Source: Sarcomyxa edulis
Lineage: Eukaryota > Basidiomycota > Agaricomycetes > Agaricales > Mycenaceae
DNA length: 64,000 nucleotides
NCBI GenBank assembly: GCA_009761415.1
Contig: QUOL01000007.1
Span: 372,001-436,000 of the forward strand
Direction: 5' to 3'
The first letter of the stretch is position 1, and each line of letters begins with the position of its first letter. This document shows positions 21,070 through 31,627 of the stretch, one piece after another. The translations under genes were made by a program, and so were the position numbers. The notes beneath the pieces were generated by a model. That model made no database searches. It had not been told where the DNA came from and saw nothing but the letters and a program-made list of their open reading frames with translations.

Positions 21070-23394
21070 ATGGCATCCGGATCGTCTTCACACCGTAATC
21101 CTTCTCCTCCTCAAGGCTCCTTACGGCGCGGAAAAGCGTGCGTGAATTGCAGGTTTGTCAATTTCTTTTGTTCTTCTCTGACTTCAATACTGACATGTAT
21201 TTCAGGAGACGAAAGATTGTGGGTTTCTTCTTGACTTGTTCGTGCTTGTTCCAATCACTGATACTATCGACAGAAATGCGATGGTGCTCGTCCCATATGC
21301 GGTCAATGTCAAAGAAACACCTCCATCATGGACGAGTGCGAATATACCGATGTCGGACGCTCTAGAACGCAGATTCTAGAGGAGAATATCTCGCACCTCG
21401 AAGCCAGGATAAAGGAGCTCGAAAATCCTGGCGACGGGCCTTCCTCTTCTGTACATCTGCACGATCCGTATATCGGGGCACTCCGAGTTGAGTCTCCGGG
21501 GTTATCATCTTCTTTGGCTCAGACTGCGCAAGCCACTGCGACTGGTTCCTCGGCGTCTAATCCAGTTCCTGGCTCGCCCGGTACGTACCATTGATTATTC
21601 TATCCGTGAAAGTACGGAGAACTATTATTGACATGAGTCATTTCTAGGATCAGGTGTACCTTCAAGTTCTGATACATATACTGGGGTCGAAATCGACCCA
21701 GACGTCAGTCTTTCCTACTTGCATGCAAGACCCGAGTTCTTCATACCTGATCACCAATTCACTTTCATGTTGCAGGAACCACCGTCCATCGTAATTCAGA
21801 CACTGTGAGTGTGCGATGAATAACGATCAAGACGATGTATGTTGTTTACGTTCTTCTCTTTTTTGTTTCTTTGCTTAGTCTACACACGTTCTTCCACCAA
21901 TCCTCTGAATTCGGATTTTTCCTTGACATCCCTCGGTTCCGCAATTCTGCACTCCTTCCTCTTCCATTCGGACACCATTCTCGTCCCGCTCCTGCATTAC
22001 TTTGTGCAGTCTATCTTTGGGGTATTCACCTCTCAGAGTCCAGTCCTTACGCTTCCCAAGAGCCTGTTTACCTCACCCGTGCGTTACAACAAGCCGCTAA
22101 TGGTCTTTCTGGGGACCACCCACATAGGATTCTTCATGGGATACAAGCAGAAATCCTTCTATGTATCTACTTCTTCCGCAATGGCCGTCTTTTGGAAGGA
22201 AAGTATCACGCAAGCGCCGCTGTCTCATTGGCGATCAGCTCTGGGTTCAATAGAATCCGCACGAGCCAACCGGGTTCTGGATATACACAGAGCATGCTTC
22301 CACCGCCTCAAGATTCGGTCGAAGAGGGCGAACGGATAAACGCGTTCTGGACCGTTCTCACCGTCAACAATTGTTGGGCGGTCGCTCTGGGGAGTCCGTC
22401 TAATATATCGTATACGAATGTACAAATCGATACTCCTTGGCCACTTGATATACAACAGTATGACCCTGCAGTACGTACCTCCCTTCACCTCAGAGTGTCT
22501 CGTGTATGTTGATAGTCTATGCTAGATGTCTCCGCCAACTACTCTTGGCGATTTGACCGTTCAGAAATTCTTGGATGGTGACGAGGACAACGCTACTTCT
22601 GTCATAGCCCTGTATGCGAAAGCATCCATCCTGTTAGAACGCGCGGCCGGACTTGCCGCACAACTATATCCTAGTACGTCTCGTATACAACAATGCAAAC
22701 AGAGATCCCCACGCTGATACATAGAATTGACCAAATAGACATGCCTACGCACGAGGCCACCAACTTCTCCCAGCAATTCATCATCCTCGATAGCCTCATC
22801 GAACGATTCAAAGAAAGCCTCCCTCCGCTTGAACAGATCAGGTTCAACATGCGCCACGCTATCCGCCAGATGGTCATCATCCATACACTCACTCACGCAG
22901 CGACGATTCAACTCCATAACGTGTTTGCCCCCGTGAGCACGACGTCCAGGCAGAAATGCTTGGTAGCGGCTAACGATATAGTCGCTATCACTAATAACGT
23001 CACTTTACGGGATTACACGCATATTAATCCAGTCGCTAGTGTGAGTGTGCCGTCATTTTGTTGTCCATTTCGAACTGACCCTGATGCTGATACTACGACA
23101 GTCTTTGTGGACAGCTGCGTGTCAGGTGTTAATCGATGAAATATCCAGGATTCGTGCCATGCGTCTTGAATTACCCCGCAATGCACCTCTTCCCGCTGGG
23201 AATGGTGAGGAAAACCTCAAGGCGGCTCTCGAGCGTGGTTTTGCGGCTATGGCTACGTTCTCTCTGGATTGTTTCCTAATGAGTAAGTGATTCCTATAGA
23301 ATTTTTATTTTTCTCTTTCTGTTGCTGACAATTTGGATGTATAGGTTATCAACTCAACAAGATTCAAGAGACGTACGCTAACATCTTGCCCTGA
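21070..23394 (+). CDS. Zn(II)2Cys6 transcription factor, fungal_trans type
   Basis: Ten exons (21070-21152, 21206-21218, 21274-21580, 21648-21703, 21776-21804, 21879-22470, 22526-22673, 22739-23040, 23102-23282, 23345-23394) join to 586 residues. The N-terminal cluster reads ACVNCRRRKIKCDGARPICG followed by QCQRN and DECEY: C-x2-C-x6-C-x6-C-x2-C-x9-C. A short coiled coil follows (ILEENISHLEARIKELE). The remainder matches the fungal-specific transcription factor domain (QTLLHTFFHQSSEFGFFLDI, HRILHGIQAEILLCIYFF, INAFWTVLTVNNCWAVALGS). A 13-bp micro-exon (21206-21218) encodes the basic RRRKI part of the cluster. Target genes cannot be inferred. The 21703/21776 intron is in phase and open if retained, so two isoforms are possible. 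Confidence 0.9.
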
Positions 23395-23797
23395 GGTCCA
23401 AATCAACTACTCATAGAATATATTACCTACTTGGAACGTATAATTGCTTGTGATACATATTCCCTATCCACATACTTCACCTATAGTTAGATCACTTCTA
23501 CTATAATCCAGATTACTTAGAGATAGTATGAACATTCGGTATTTTAGAAAAATCTAGATGTCGTGATTGTTGCAAAAAAACATGTCCCCGCAGGAGATAA
23601 GAACTCTGTGTGTGCATTTCAGTCATGATCTCTGCACTTCTTACTACCATGAGGATATCTTCGACGAACTTGAGGAATTACTGAAATAAATTCGTTCGAA
23701 GCGGGGGTCGTCGAACAACATGCGCAAAGGAAACACGCGTCTTCGCTCGTCGACACTTTACGCGAACACTCATTCTCTCCAAACTCCCAAATCCACA
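23395..23797. other. short intergenic region
   Basis: AT-rich 3' flank followed by the promoter of RPN8. No gene seen. Confidence 0.5.
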
Positions 23798-25011
23798 ATG
23801 GTCGCCACAACAACAGAACAAGTGCATTCTCCATTATATTTCTCTGATATAACCTATCTAATACCAATCATATAGCTAACAGCACTCGCTGGAACAACCG
23901 TCGGTACGAGCAAACCGGTGTTCGACCTAATCCACTGACCTAAAAACGTGTGCCTTCTAGTTGTCCACCCACTGGTCTTACTTTCGGTGGCAGACCACCA
24001 CGCTCGTGCTGTCTCTCGAAACTCTCATAAACGCGTGATCGGTGTCCTGCTAGGTCAAGACAATGGAAAAACGATCAATGTAGCCAATTCATTCGGTATT
24101 CCATTCGAGGAAGACGAGAAGGATAGCAAGACATGGTTTTTGGACCATAATTATATTCAAGGAATGTACGATATGTTCAAAAAGGTCAACGGTGCGTCCT
24201 TTTCTGTTTCGCTATTGAATTGGTCCGAGTGCGTGGCTAAGGCGGGTGTGAGCAGCAAGAGAGCGTCTAATTGGTTGGTACCACTCTGGACCGAAACTGC
24301 GGGCATCTGACCAGGAGATCAACGATCTATTCAAACGCTTCGTGGCTCGACCGGTGATGGTCATCGTGGACGTTCGGCCGCAGACGGTAGGTATACCTAC
24401 AGATGCCTATTTCGCTGTAGAGGAAATTAAAGATGTCAGTTACGCCATTCCTTTTCTTGTTTTCATTGACATTGACAACTGATCGCCGTGCTGTACCCTT
24501 AACCTCACAGGACGGAACGGAAACCCGCAAGACATTTCTGCATGTTCCCTCCGCCATTGAAGCGGAAGAAGCCGAGGAAATTGGGGTCGAGCATCTGTTA
24601 CGAGACATCAAGGATTCTACGACTACGACATTGGCTACGCGTGTCAGCGAACAGCTTGCATCGCTTCGCGGGCTCCAGTCACGATTGAGGGATATTCAAA
24701 AATACCTCGCGGACGTTGCTGCGGGTACAATGCCTGTTAATCACCAAATCGTATACCATCTTCAAGACGCGTTGAATCTTCTTCCCGATCTTTCCGATCC
24801 GACAACGACACAGAGCTTTGCTTCGAGTACGAACGATCAGCTTTTGGTGGTTTATCTCAGTAGTCTCCTTCGTGCCGTTATTGCTCTGCATGCGCTGGTG
24901 GACAACAAGGCCACTATTGGGCGGGTGGAGTTGGAAGATGGATCGGCAAAGGAGACCGAAAAAGACAAGAAGACGGCAACAAAGAAGGACGATACCAGCA
25001 AGGGAAAGTAG
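23798..25011 (+). CDS. RPN8: 26S proteasome lid subunit Rpn8 (MPN domain)
   Basis: Five exons (23798-23821, 23876-23903, 23961-24191, 24256-24434, 24511-25011) give 320 residues. Rpn8/PSMD7 pairs with Rpn11 in the proteasome lid. The MPN domain is clear: [91 protein letters not shown]. The JAMM second His is replaced by Gly (WYHSGPK), as expected for the catalytically inactive Rpn8 rather than Rpn11. The C-terminal helices ([32 protein letters not shown]) and Lys-rich tail fit. The first two exons are only 24 and 28 bp. Confidence 0.96.
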
Positions 25012-25376
25012 GCAGCCGTACTAGTATGTAGTGGGTACCAGATTCAGTGCAGTTACCAGCTTTGGGCTAGCTATATATATTTCTTCCATGCAAAATAGGC
25101 TCTAACTTGGCCACCGAGTATCCCATGTTTTGAGTTTACACGCGTCTGCTATTACGTAATGCTGTGCGATCGTCCATTTTTTGGGTCGATACAAAATGTA
25201 CGGCTGATTATTTCTTTTTCTTCCACACCTCCATCCCCCAACTTTACCCAAAGTACGTTCCTCTTTCTCGCCCATTCCTCGTCGCAGTCTTTTTGCACCG
25301 AGGAAATCACCGTAAACGATCGAAAACCCCTAACGAACTCTCCTTTTTCGAAAAAAGACAGAAAAAATCAGAAAAA
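25012..25376. other. intergenic, promoter of zinc-knuckle gene
   Basis: Pyrimidine-rich, then an A-rich leader immediately before the ATG at 25377. No gene seen. Confidence 0.45.
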
Positions 25377-26348
25377 ATGTCTGGCGCACGCGGCTGTTTC
25401 AATTGCGGTGGTTGTCAGTACTTCGCACTTTGGAATAACATGTTGAGCATGAGTTGATTGGTTTTTTCACAGTCGGACACCAGGCTGCTACCTGCCCCAA
25501 AGCTGGCACCCCTACCTGGTGAGTGTGGTGCTTTTCGAAACACGACTTTTTACTGACTTTTCGTGATGATAGCTATAACTGTGATTCATGATCAGTCGTC
25601 TGTTTGCTGGATTGTATTCACCTTTTGTTTTAGGTGGGCTCGAGGGACATGTATCCAGAGATTGCACGATGGAGACAAAGGCCAAGTCCTGTTACAAGTG
25701 CGGTGAAGAGGGCCATTTGGTGAGTTTTACTCGTTCGTTCGTACTGTCCAGAAGTGCTAAACTATTGTCTAGTCCCGAGAATGTCCTAGCAATGCGACCG
25801 CAGAAGGTGGTGCAGCTGGTGGATTCTCCGGCGGAGCTGGCACAGAGTGCTACCGCTGCGGAAAGACTGGTCACATAGCTCGTGCTTGTCCCCAGGCAGC
25901 TGGAGGTGATGCTGGAGGATACCAAGGTGGAGGTAACTACGGAAGAGGGTTCGGTGGAGGACAGCAAAAAACCTGGCAAGTCCTCGATCATATATTGCAC
26001 TACGCCTCATGCTGACATGTTGTGTCCGTGTCCAGTTACTCCTGTGGAGGCGTTGGACACTTGTCCCGAGACTGTGTCCAGGGATCCAAATGCTACAACT
26101 GCTCCGGCGTCGTAAGTTACCCCACGTCATAATGTACTCCAATTTCCCCGCTAACGAAAACGCCATGTTCTAGGGCCATATCTCCCGTGATTGCCCCCAG
26201 CCCCAGAAGCGCGCTTGCTACACATGTGGATCGGAAGGGTACGTCAAAGACATCTTTGTTTTACAATGGGTCCAGGCTGACTGGTTCGTGTTACAGACAC
26301 ATCTCGCGTGATTGCCCCGGCGCAGGTGCCGCTGACGCCGCAGCATAA
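25377..26348 (+). CDS. CCHC zinc-knuckle protein, CNBP/Gis2/Byr3 type
   Basis: Eight exons (25377-25410, 25473-25518, 25573-25580, 25634-25719, 25773-25975, 26036-26111, 26174-26238, 26297-26348) give 189 residues with seven C-x2-C-x4-H-x4-C knuckles: CFNCGGVGHQAATC, CYNCGLEGHVSRDC, CYKCGEEGHLSREC, CYRCGKTGHIARAC, CYSCGGVGHLSRDC, CYNCSGVGHISRDC, CYTCGSEGHISRDC. A Gly-rich linker separates knuckles 4 and 5. Seven knuckles match the CNBP/Gis2/Byr3 family of cytoplasmic RNA-binding translation regulators. Nearly every knuckle is interrupted by an intron. Exon 3 is only 8 bp, and the intron after 25975 uses a GC donor (gcaagt). Without both, knuckles 2 and 5 would be destroyed, so the model is well constrained. 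Confidence 0.93.
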
Positions 26349-26735
26349 TTGTCTCGTCCTCCCATAGTCCCCATCTTTTTTTCACGTCTCTCTACTGCTC
26401 TCTGTACTTCTTGTCACAGCTGTTCCTTTCTGTCTGTTTTCATCTGCGTTCCATGAACTCACTTACCATGCAGTCTGTTATTGTCTGTATTCCCGTAATG
26501 CAAATCCAGTAGCAGTGTCTTACCAGCAGCCCTGGTGTGAACTTGATTTTTCCATATTTTTTTTACAAACGAATATGTTGGCTAGACCGTCGAATTGTAA
26601 TTTATTAGACCCGATAGGCAGACGGCATCACGGTAATTCCCGGTTGATTCCGTCCCTCCCTCCGCTATCTTTCTTTGAACATCCCTCCCCCCCACAACAT
26701 ACTCCCTCGTTCTTCCCCTTCTTTTCTTTCCTACA
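26349..26735. other. short intergenic region
   Basis: 3' flank of the zinc-knuckle gene and a C/T-rich promoter before the COX subunit gene. No gene seen. Confidence 0.5.
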
Positions 26736-27498
26736 ATGCAGGCTTCTCTTCGTATAGCTCGTTCGGCAGCACCTCTTCGTCGTTCAGCACGTTGTCTCGC
26801 AACGACGGCCAACCCTGCGCACGTTTCGAGCTCATCGACCGCGTCGTCAACGGTTCACTCGTCTCCGAGTATCATCCCCCTCTCAAACGTCGAAGCTCAA
26901 TGGGAAAGAATGACGAGTGATGAACAACTCCTCGTACACCAACAACTCGAGCAACTACAGAAGAAGGACTGGAAAGAACTCTCCATCGACGAGAAAAAGG
27001 CTGGTACGTGCGGCCTTCCGGGGTAAATTTCTGTTTGAGAGTGCATAAATTCAATTTCCAACAGCGTACTACGTTGCATTCGGTCCTCATGGCCCTCGAG
27101 CGCCCGTAAATCCACCTGGTACCACTCTCAAGATCATCCTCGGAACTGGAGGACTCATCGCCGCTGCTGGTGCTCTTTACCTCACTATCAGAATGAACGG
27201 TACGTAGCCTTGGTTCCCGCTCAGTTCGATATCGTTGATCCTGAACATCGAATGCGTTGTGTTGTCGTTGTTACTTGCAGCCCCAGCACCACCTTCAACG
27301 CTCACAAAGGAATGGCAGGAGGCTTCGAACGAGCTCGCACTGGCGGCAAAAATGGATCCAATCACTGGTAAGTCTTCCTTCCTTCCCTCACTCCCACTTC
27401 CATTATATGATATGCTGCCCGAGATACTGACGCCCTGACCATGACTAGGTATCTCATCGGAAGGGTACAAAGGCAAAGGCTTTGTCCAATCCAAGTAG
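26736..27498 (+). CDS. cytochrome c oxidase subunit IV (yeast Cox5 type)
   Basis: Four exons (26736-27003, 27065-27199, 27281-27367, 27449-27498) give 179 residues. The nuclear-encoded subunit belongs to mitochondrial complex IV. The N-terminus is an Arg/Ser/Ala presequence (MQASLRIARSAAPLRRSARC). The matrix part has VEAQWERMTSDEQLLVHQQL and KKDWKELSIDEKKAAYYVAF, typical of COX IV/Cox5. One membrane helix follows (IILGTGGLIAAAGALYLTI). The tail NAPAPPSTLTKEWQEASNE and GISSEGYKGKGFVQSK fits the intermembrane C-terminus of fungal subunits. Naming as yeast COX5A versus COX4 depends on convention, so no symbol is given. Confidence 0.9.
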
Positions 27499-28139
27499 TC
27501 ACCACCTTGCTATGCTTGCGCACAAAAAGAATCCTTTTTTCCAATATCCCCGCATACGCATACGCATGTGCATATCGTAGAAATGCCCCTCCCTCCCACA
27601 CACACACAAACTCGAATGCAAGTTGACTACCCAGGGGGTTTTACTGGGTTTTTACTTTTTTTTATCCCGTGCTAGTGGTGGTGTGCTCGCAATTTGTCCT
27701 GAGTCTGACGACGTCTAATTTCTAATTCCTGGGTTATGGACTTCCTTTTGATCACCGTGCGGTTACTTTTCTGATTAGAGGCAATTTTGCGTTGCGCTTC
27801 TTGCGTGGAACGTCGTCCTTGACTATAAGCCTCACCTCTTGTTGACAATATGCAGTTTTACTGTGGTCGTGTCCCTCGACTACACCTGCTTCGCTTTATC
27901 CTCTTTAGGTCCTGACAAACCCCGGAGCAATCTAACCCAGCTTGTTAGTTCTGGCTCAATATCGCTTGTACATCCACGCTGATGGGTACGCCGGCGCTGT
28001 TTTATTCCTGTTCTCGTCACACTAAGTCTGATGGAATCGTTCTTGTTCCAGACATTCCTTCTTTGAATGTTTCTGACATCGTGACCTCCTCCACGTACTA
28101 TAAAAGAAGTGGAATGTCAACATTAGAGATATCGCTTCA
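27499..28139. other. intergenic with TATA box
   Basis: No gene seen. TATAAAA at 28099-28105 lies 34 bp upstream of the ATG at 28140 and is probably the core promoter of the first oxygenase gene. Confidence 0.5.
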
Positions 28140-29602
28140 ATGACCATTCCTACAGATACTTCATTCCCTCCGTTCCCCGAGGATGTCCCTACGCACCCGC
28201 TGCTAGTCGTGGACTACGCTCTCATCAAGGCTGGAGACGAGCAAGAGATCGATAAGCTGTGGAAGGCTGGCACAGAGTTGGGGTTCTGGTAGTATGTCCG
28301 GCTATCTATCATATTAGATTTTCTTCTTACTCTGGTTTTTTTGCTTGATAGCCTGAAGAACCATGGCGTAGACACCGAAGTGGATGCTATGTTTGATATG
28401 GGGGCGGAGACTATGAATTTGCCCATTGACGAGAAGATGAAGTTCGAGCAAGGAGATGGTGGGATGTCGTTTGGGTACGTTGTCGACTTTCTTCCTTATA
28501 ACCACTATCCTCACAAGTCCTCGATGCAATAGATATAAAGCTCGCGGTGCGAATGCTGTCGACAAGACTGGAAAACTCGATACTGTCGAATTCATCAATG
28601 TCGCCAAGGACGATGCGTTTGCGTGGCCTGGTGTTGCGCGTCGGACGTATCCCGAGACTGTTAATCGACGCATGGAGTCTACCATCATTCCGTTCATCCG
28701 CAAGTCCAACGATGTCAATCTGATGCTGTTGAATGTCTTCAATGATAGGTTGGGATTGCCAGAGGGAGCTCTAGCAAAGAGACATTCGGATGAATGGAGT
28801 GGGAGCGAGTCGAGGTGCATCAAGAGCCCGTATAATCCCAATGCGACGGAAGAGGATAAAGCGATTGGAGCGCACACCGATTTTGGGTCTTTGGTCAGTC
28901 TGTGTGGTTCGCGTTCTTGGTAAGCCTAAAGCTAACCTTAGTCACTCTACAGTCATTCCTCCATAATCGTCTTGGTGGGCTTCAGGTATTGGTTCCGGGC
29001 ACTGATACTTGGCAGTACGTTAAGGTTGGTCGGCATATCCTTAAACCTGAAAGGTCCCATACAGTTCTAACAGAGTGATCACGGCAGCCTATTCCTGGAC
29101 ACGCTATCTGTAATTTGGGTGACGCGATGGCTCTCTTTAGTGGAGGTATTCTAAGATCTAACCTTCATCGAGTCATGTGCGTCTTCCTTTTCTCTCCCCC
29201 GTTTAGGTTACACGTTCCAGATTCTGAAAGACATTCCCGCAGACCCCCTCCTGGTGCCCAGTCTCGTCTTGATAGATGGTCGTTGGTCTTCTTCAGCCGA
29301 CCTGGGGACTCAGTCGTCCTTCGGGCTCTGGTCGACGAGAGCAAGCTGATAGCAGAAGCGGTGAACAAGAGCAAGGCGAAAGACTCGAACGCGAGTTATG
29401 AGACGGGTTCGACAGCATCGGAGTGGTTCGCACGTCGCATTAAATACCAGAGGATCAAGAATAGGACGGTGAGCCTTTCTTTCCGCGCAGCCTTCTATCG
29501 GTTGCTTCTTCCTATGGAACATTCGCTGATCTTGTGTGTACATAGGGGCCGGAAAGTTGGCTTGCTAGTAGAGGCACTGAGCATCAGATTTTGGCCGCGT
29601 AA
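28140..29602 (+). CDS. 2-oxoglutarate/Fe(II) oxygenase, IPNS-like, copy 1
   Basis: Seven exons (28140-28291, 28352-28474, 28533-28893, 28953-29024, 29088-29176, 29243-29468, 29546-29602) give 359 residues. It is a soluble 2-oxoglutarate-dependent dioxygenase with a DIOX_N region (LLVVDYALIKAGDEQEIDKL, ELGFWYLKNHGVDTEVD) and a jelly-roll core. The iron ligands are His and Asp in GAHTDFGSL and His in SNLHRV; the 2OG-binding Arg-x-Ser is in RWSLVFFSRP. All are intact. The substrate cannot be told from sequence. The isopenicillin-N-synthase-like label refers to fold family only; no NRPS or beta-lactam genes are nearby. It is followed 261 bp later by a close paralog. Confidence 0.9.
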
Positions 29603-29863
29603 ACCTGCTACAGTAGGATTGATGAACCGTTGTATATCTCTCATAAGTCGTTTTTGTCTGTGTAATCCTAAACTCCAAGGGACTACTTATCCTCTCGCTT
29701 CAAAACTGAACCAGTTTGATATCTAGCCAATCAATGCCCATGAGACCTCACTTCCTAGAGAAGAAGCAACAAGTACTCTCATGGAACTGCTATCTGGGCA
29801 GCTCCTCCAATAAAAGAGCCGTCGATATGATCCAAGCTGAAGCTGAACGGACACTTCTCTACC

Positions 29864-31283
29864 ATGGTCGTCAAAGCAAGCACATTTCCTCCCTTTCCAG
29901 AAGATGTTCCCACCCATTCTCTGCCCATCGTGGACTATGCATTGATCAAAGCTGGTGACAAGAAGGAAATCAATAAGCTTTGGAAAGCCGCAACGGAACT
30001 AGGGTTTTGGTAGTCAGTATCTTCCACTGGTCTTCCCTCTATTGTGTCTGACGTTACCTTCTCAGCTTGAAAAATCACGGTGTTGATGGAGAAGTCGAGG
30101 ATATGTTCGATCTGGGTGCGCAGACTATGGACTTGCCTCTCGAGGAGAAGCAAAAGTTCGCAGTGATAGCCGCTGGCCCAGGGGTATCTTTTGGGTCAGT
30201 AGCACCATCGGCACTTTCTAATCGTGACTAACAATGATGAATGTCCAGATACAAAGCAGCTGGGCTCAACGTCGTAGACGAGACTGGCAGACCCGACACA
30301 ATTGAGTTCCTCAATATCTCACAAGACGATGCCCTCGCCTGGCCCTCTCAAGTCCATCGGGCTTATCCTTCGACGGTAAACGCCGGAATGTCCTCAACTG
30401 TAGTTCCATTTGTCCGTAAATCCCTGGATGTGAACTTGACGTTGTTGGACGTGTTCAACGAAAAACTCGGTCTACCTGAAGGATTTATGAGGACCAAGCA
30501 CGCGCCGGGGGAGTGGAGTGGGAGCCTAGCGCGATGCACCAAAACTCCTTCCCAAGCTGATGTAGAGGATAAGGGTATTGGCGCTCATACTGACTTTGGG
30601 TCTTTGGTTAGTTCATATCCGTCTAATTTGGATGCCGGCGGCATATCTTGTATTAACAATTCCTCGGTGCCTGCTGCTAGTCTTTCCTACATAACAGACT
30701 CGGTGGTCTTCAGGTCTGTCTACCTGGAACGACTACGTGGAAATATGTCAAAGTAGGACATCCTCTATCCAACTACGATCTTTCAACTGATACTTTGATG
30801 ATAGCCCATTCCTGGTCACGCTATCTGCAATCTCGGTGACGCGATGACCATTTTCAGCGGAGGGATCCTGAAGTCGTGCCTTCATCGGGTTGTGTACGTT
30901 AACTTGCCTTTTCCATCGATCTGTATGGTCTGATCGCCCTTCGCTTCTACAAGTCCTCCCCCAGGCCTGCAGTCAAGATTCGACAGGTTCTCCTTAGTGT
31001 TCTTCACTCGACCCGCCAATGGGATCATGCTGCGAGCTCTGAAGGAAGAAAGCAAGCTTATTGCTGAAAGCGTTGAGAAGTACAAGGATGCAGGCTTGGA
31101 TTATGAGCCTCATGCAACAGCAGCCGAATGGTACGAAAGGCGATCGCAGACCCGCAAAACTAGCAACTGGAAGGTGAGCGAAAACCGCACAATACTTTTC
31201 GGAAAAGCCAGCTGACAATTCCAAAGGGTCTGGACAGCTGGAAAGCGAGCAGAGGTACTGAGCATCAACGTTTGTTATCTTAA
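29864..31283 (+). CDS. 2-oxoglutarate/Fe(II) oxygenase, IPNS-like, copy 2
   Basis: Seven exons (29864-30012, 30066-30194, 30249-30606, 30681-30752, 30805-30893, 30954-31173, 31227-31283) give 357 residues, with the same intron positions and phases as the upstream copy and equal lengths for exons 4, 5 and 7. Motifs are intact: GAHTDFGSL (His, Asp), LHRV (His), RFSLVFFTRP (Arg-x-Ser). The two copies clearly arose by tandem duplication. They have diverged in FAVIAAGPGVSFGYKAAG versus FEQGDGGMSFGYKARG, close to the expected active-site entrance, so substrates may differ. The C-terminus (SWKASRGTEHQRLL) matches copy 1. Confidence 0.9.
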
Positions 31284-31627
31284 ACCGTAGTATGTCAGAT
31301 TACATGCACTAGTTTTTCCTTCTCCAGAAACTGAATGACAAGAGTATACGACGAGCCTTCCATGAATCAGCTAGGTGAAGTTGCACTGCTTGCTTGTTAT
31401 GCGAAGACATTGACAACGCCTGGCCTCCTCTTTTGCAATCCGGAATATGATGTGGGTGCATGTGGAAGTTATCCCCTGACTCTATAGCTGATCAAATTGC
31501 GATACGGACCTATTCAACCAGCGGCTGACTCATGACCAAGTTTAGGTATTCGACGAGTTTCTATAAGAGCTTCATGAGTTGACTCACTTCTGTGTTCCGT
31601 CTTTGTATCTCGACTCCTACGACCGTC
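31284..31627. other. short intergenic region
   Basis: 3' flank of the second oxygenase and promoter of the transporter. No gene seen. Confidence 0.5.

Noticed and set aside
28214..28877. Long open frames on the minus strand opposite the first 2OG oxygenase
   Set aside because: Antisense shadow of strongly conserved exons with catalytic motifs on the plus strand.
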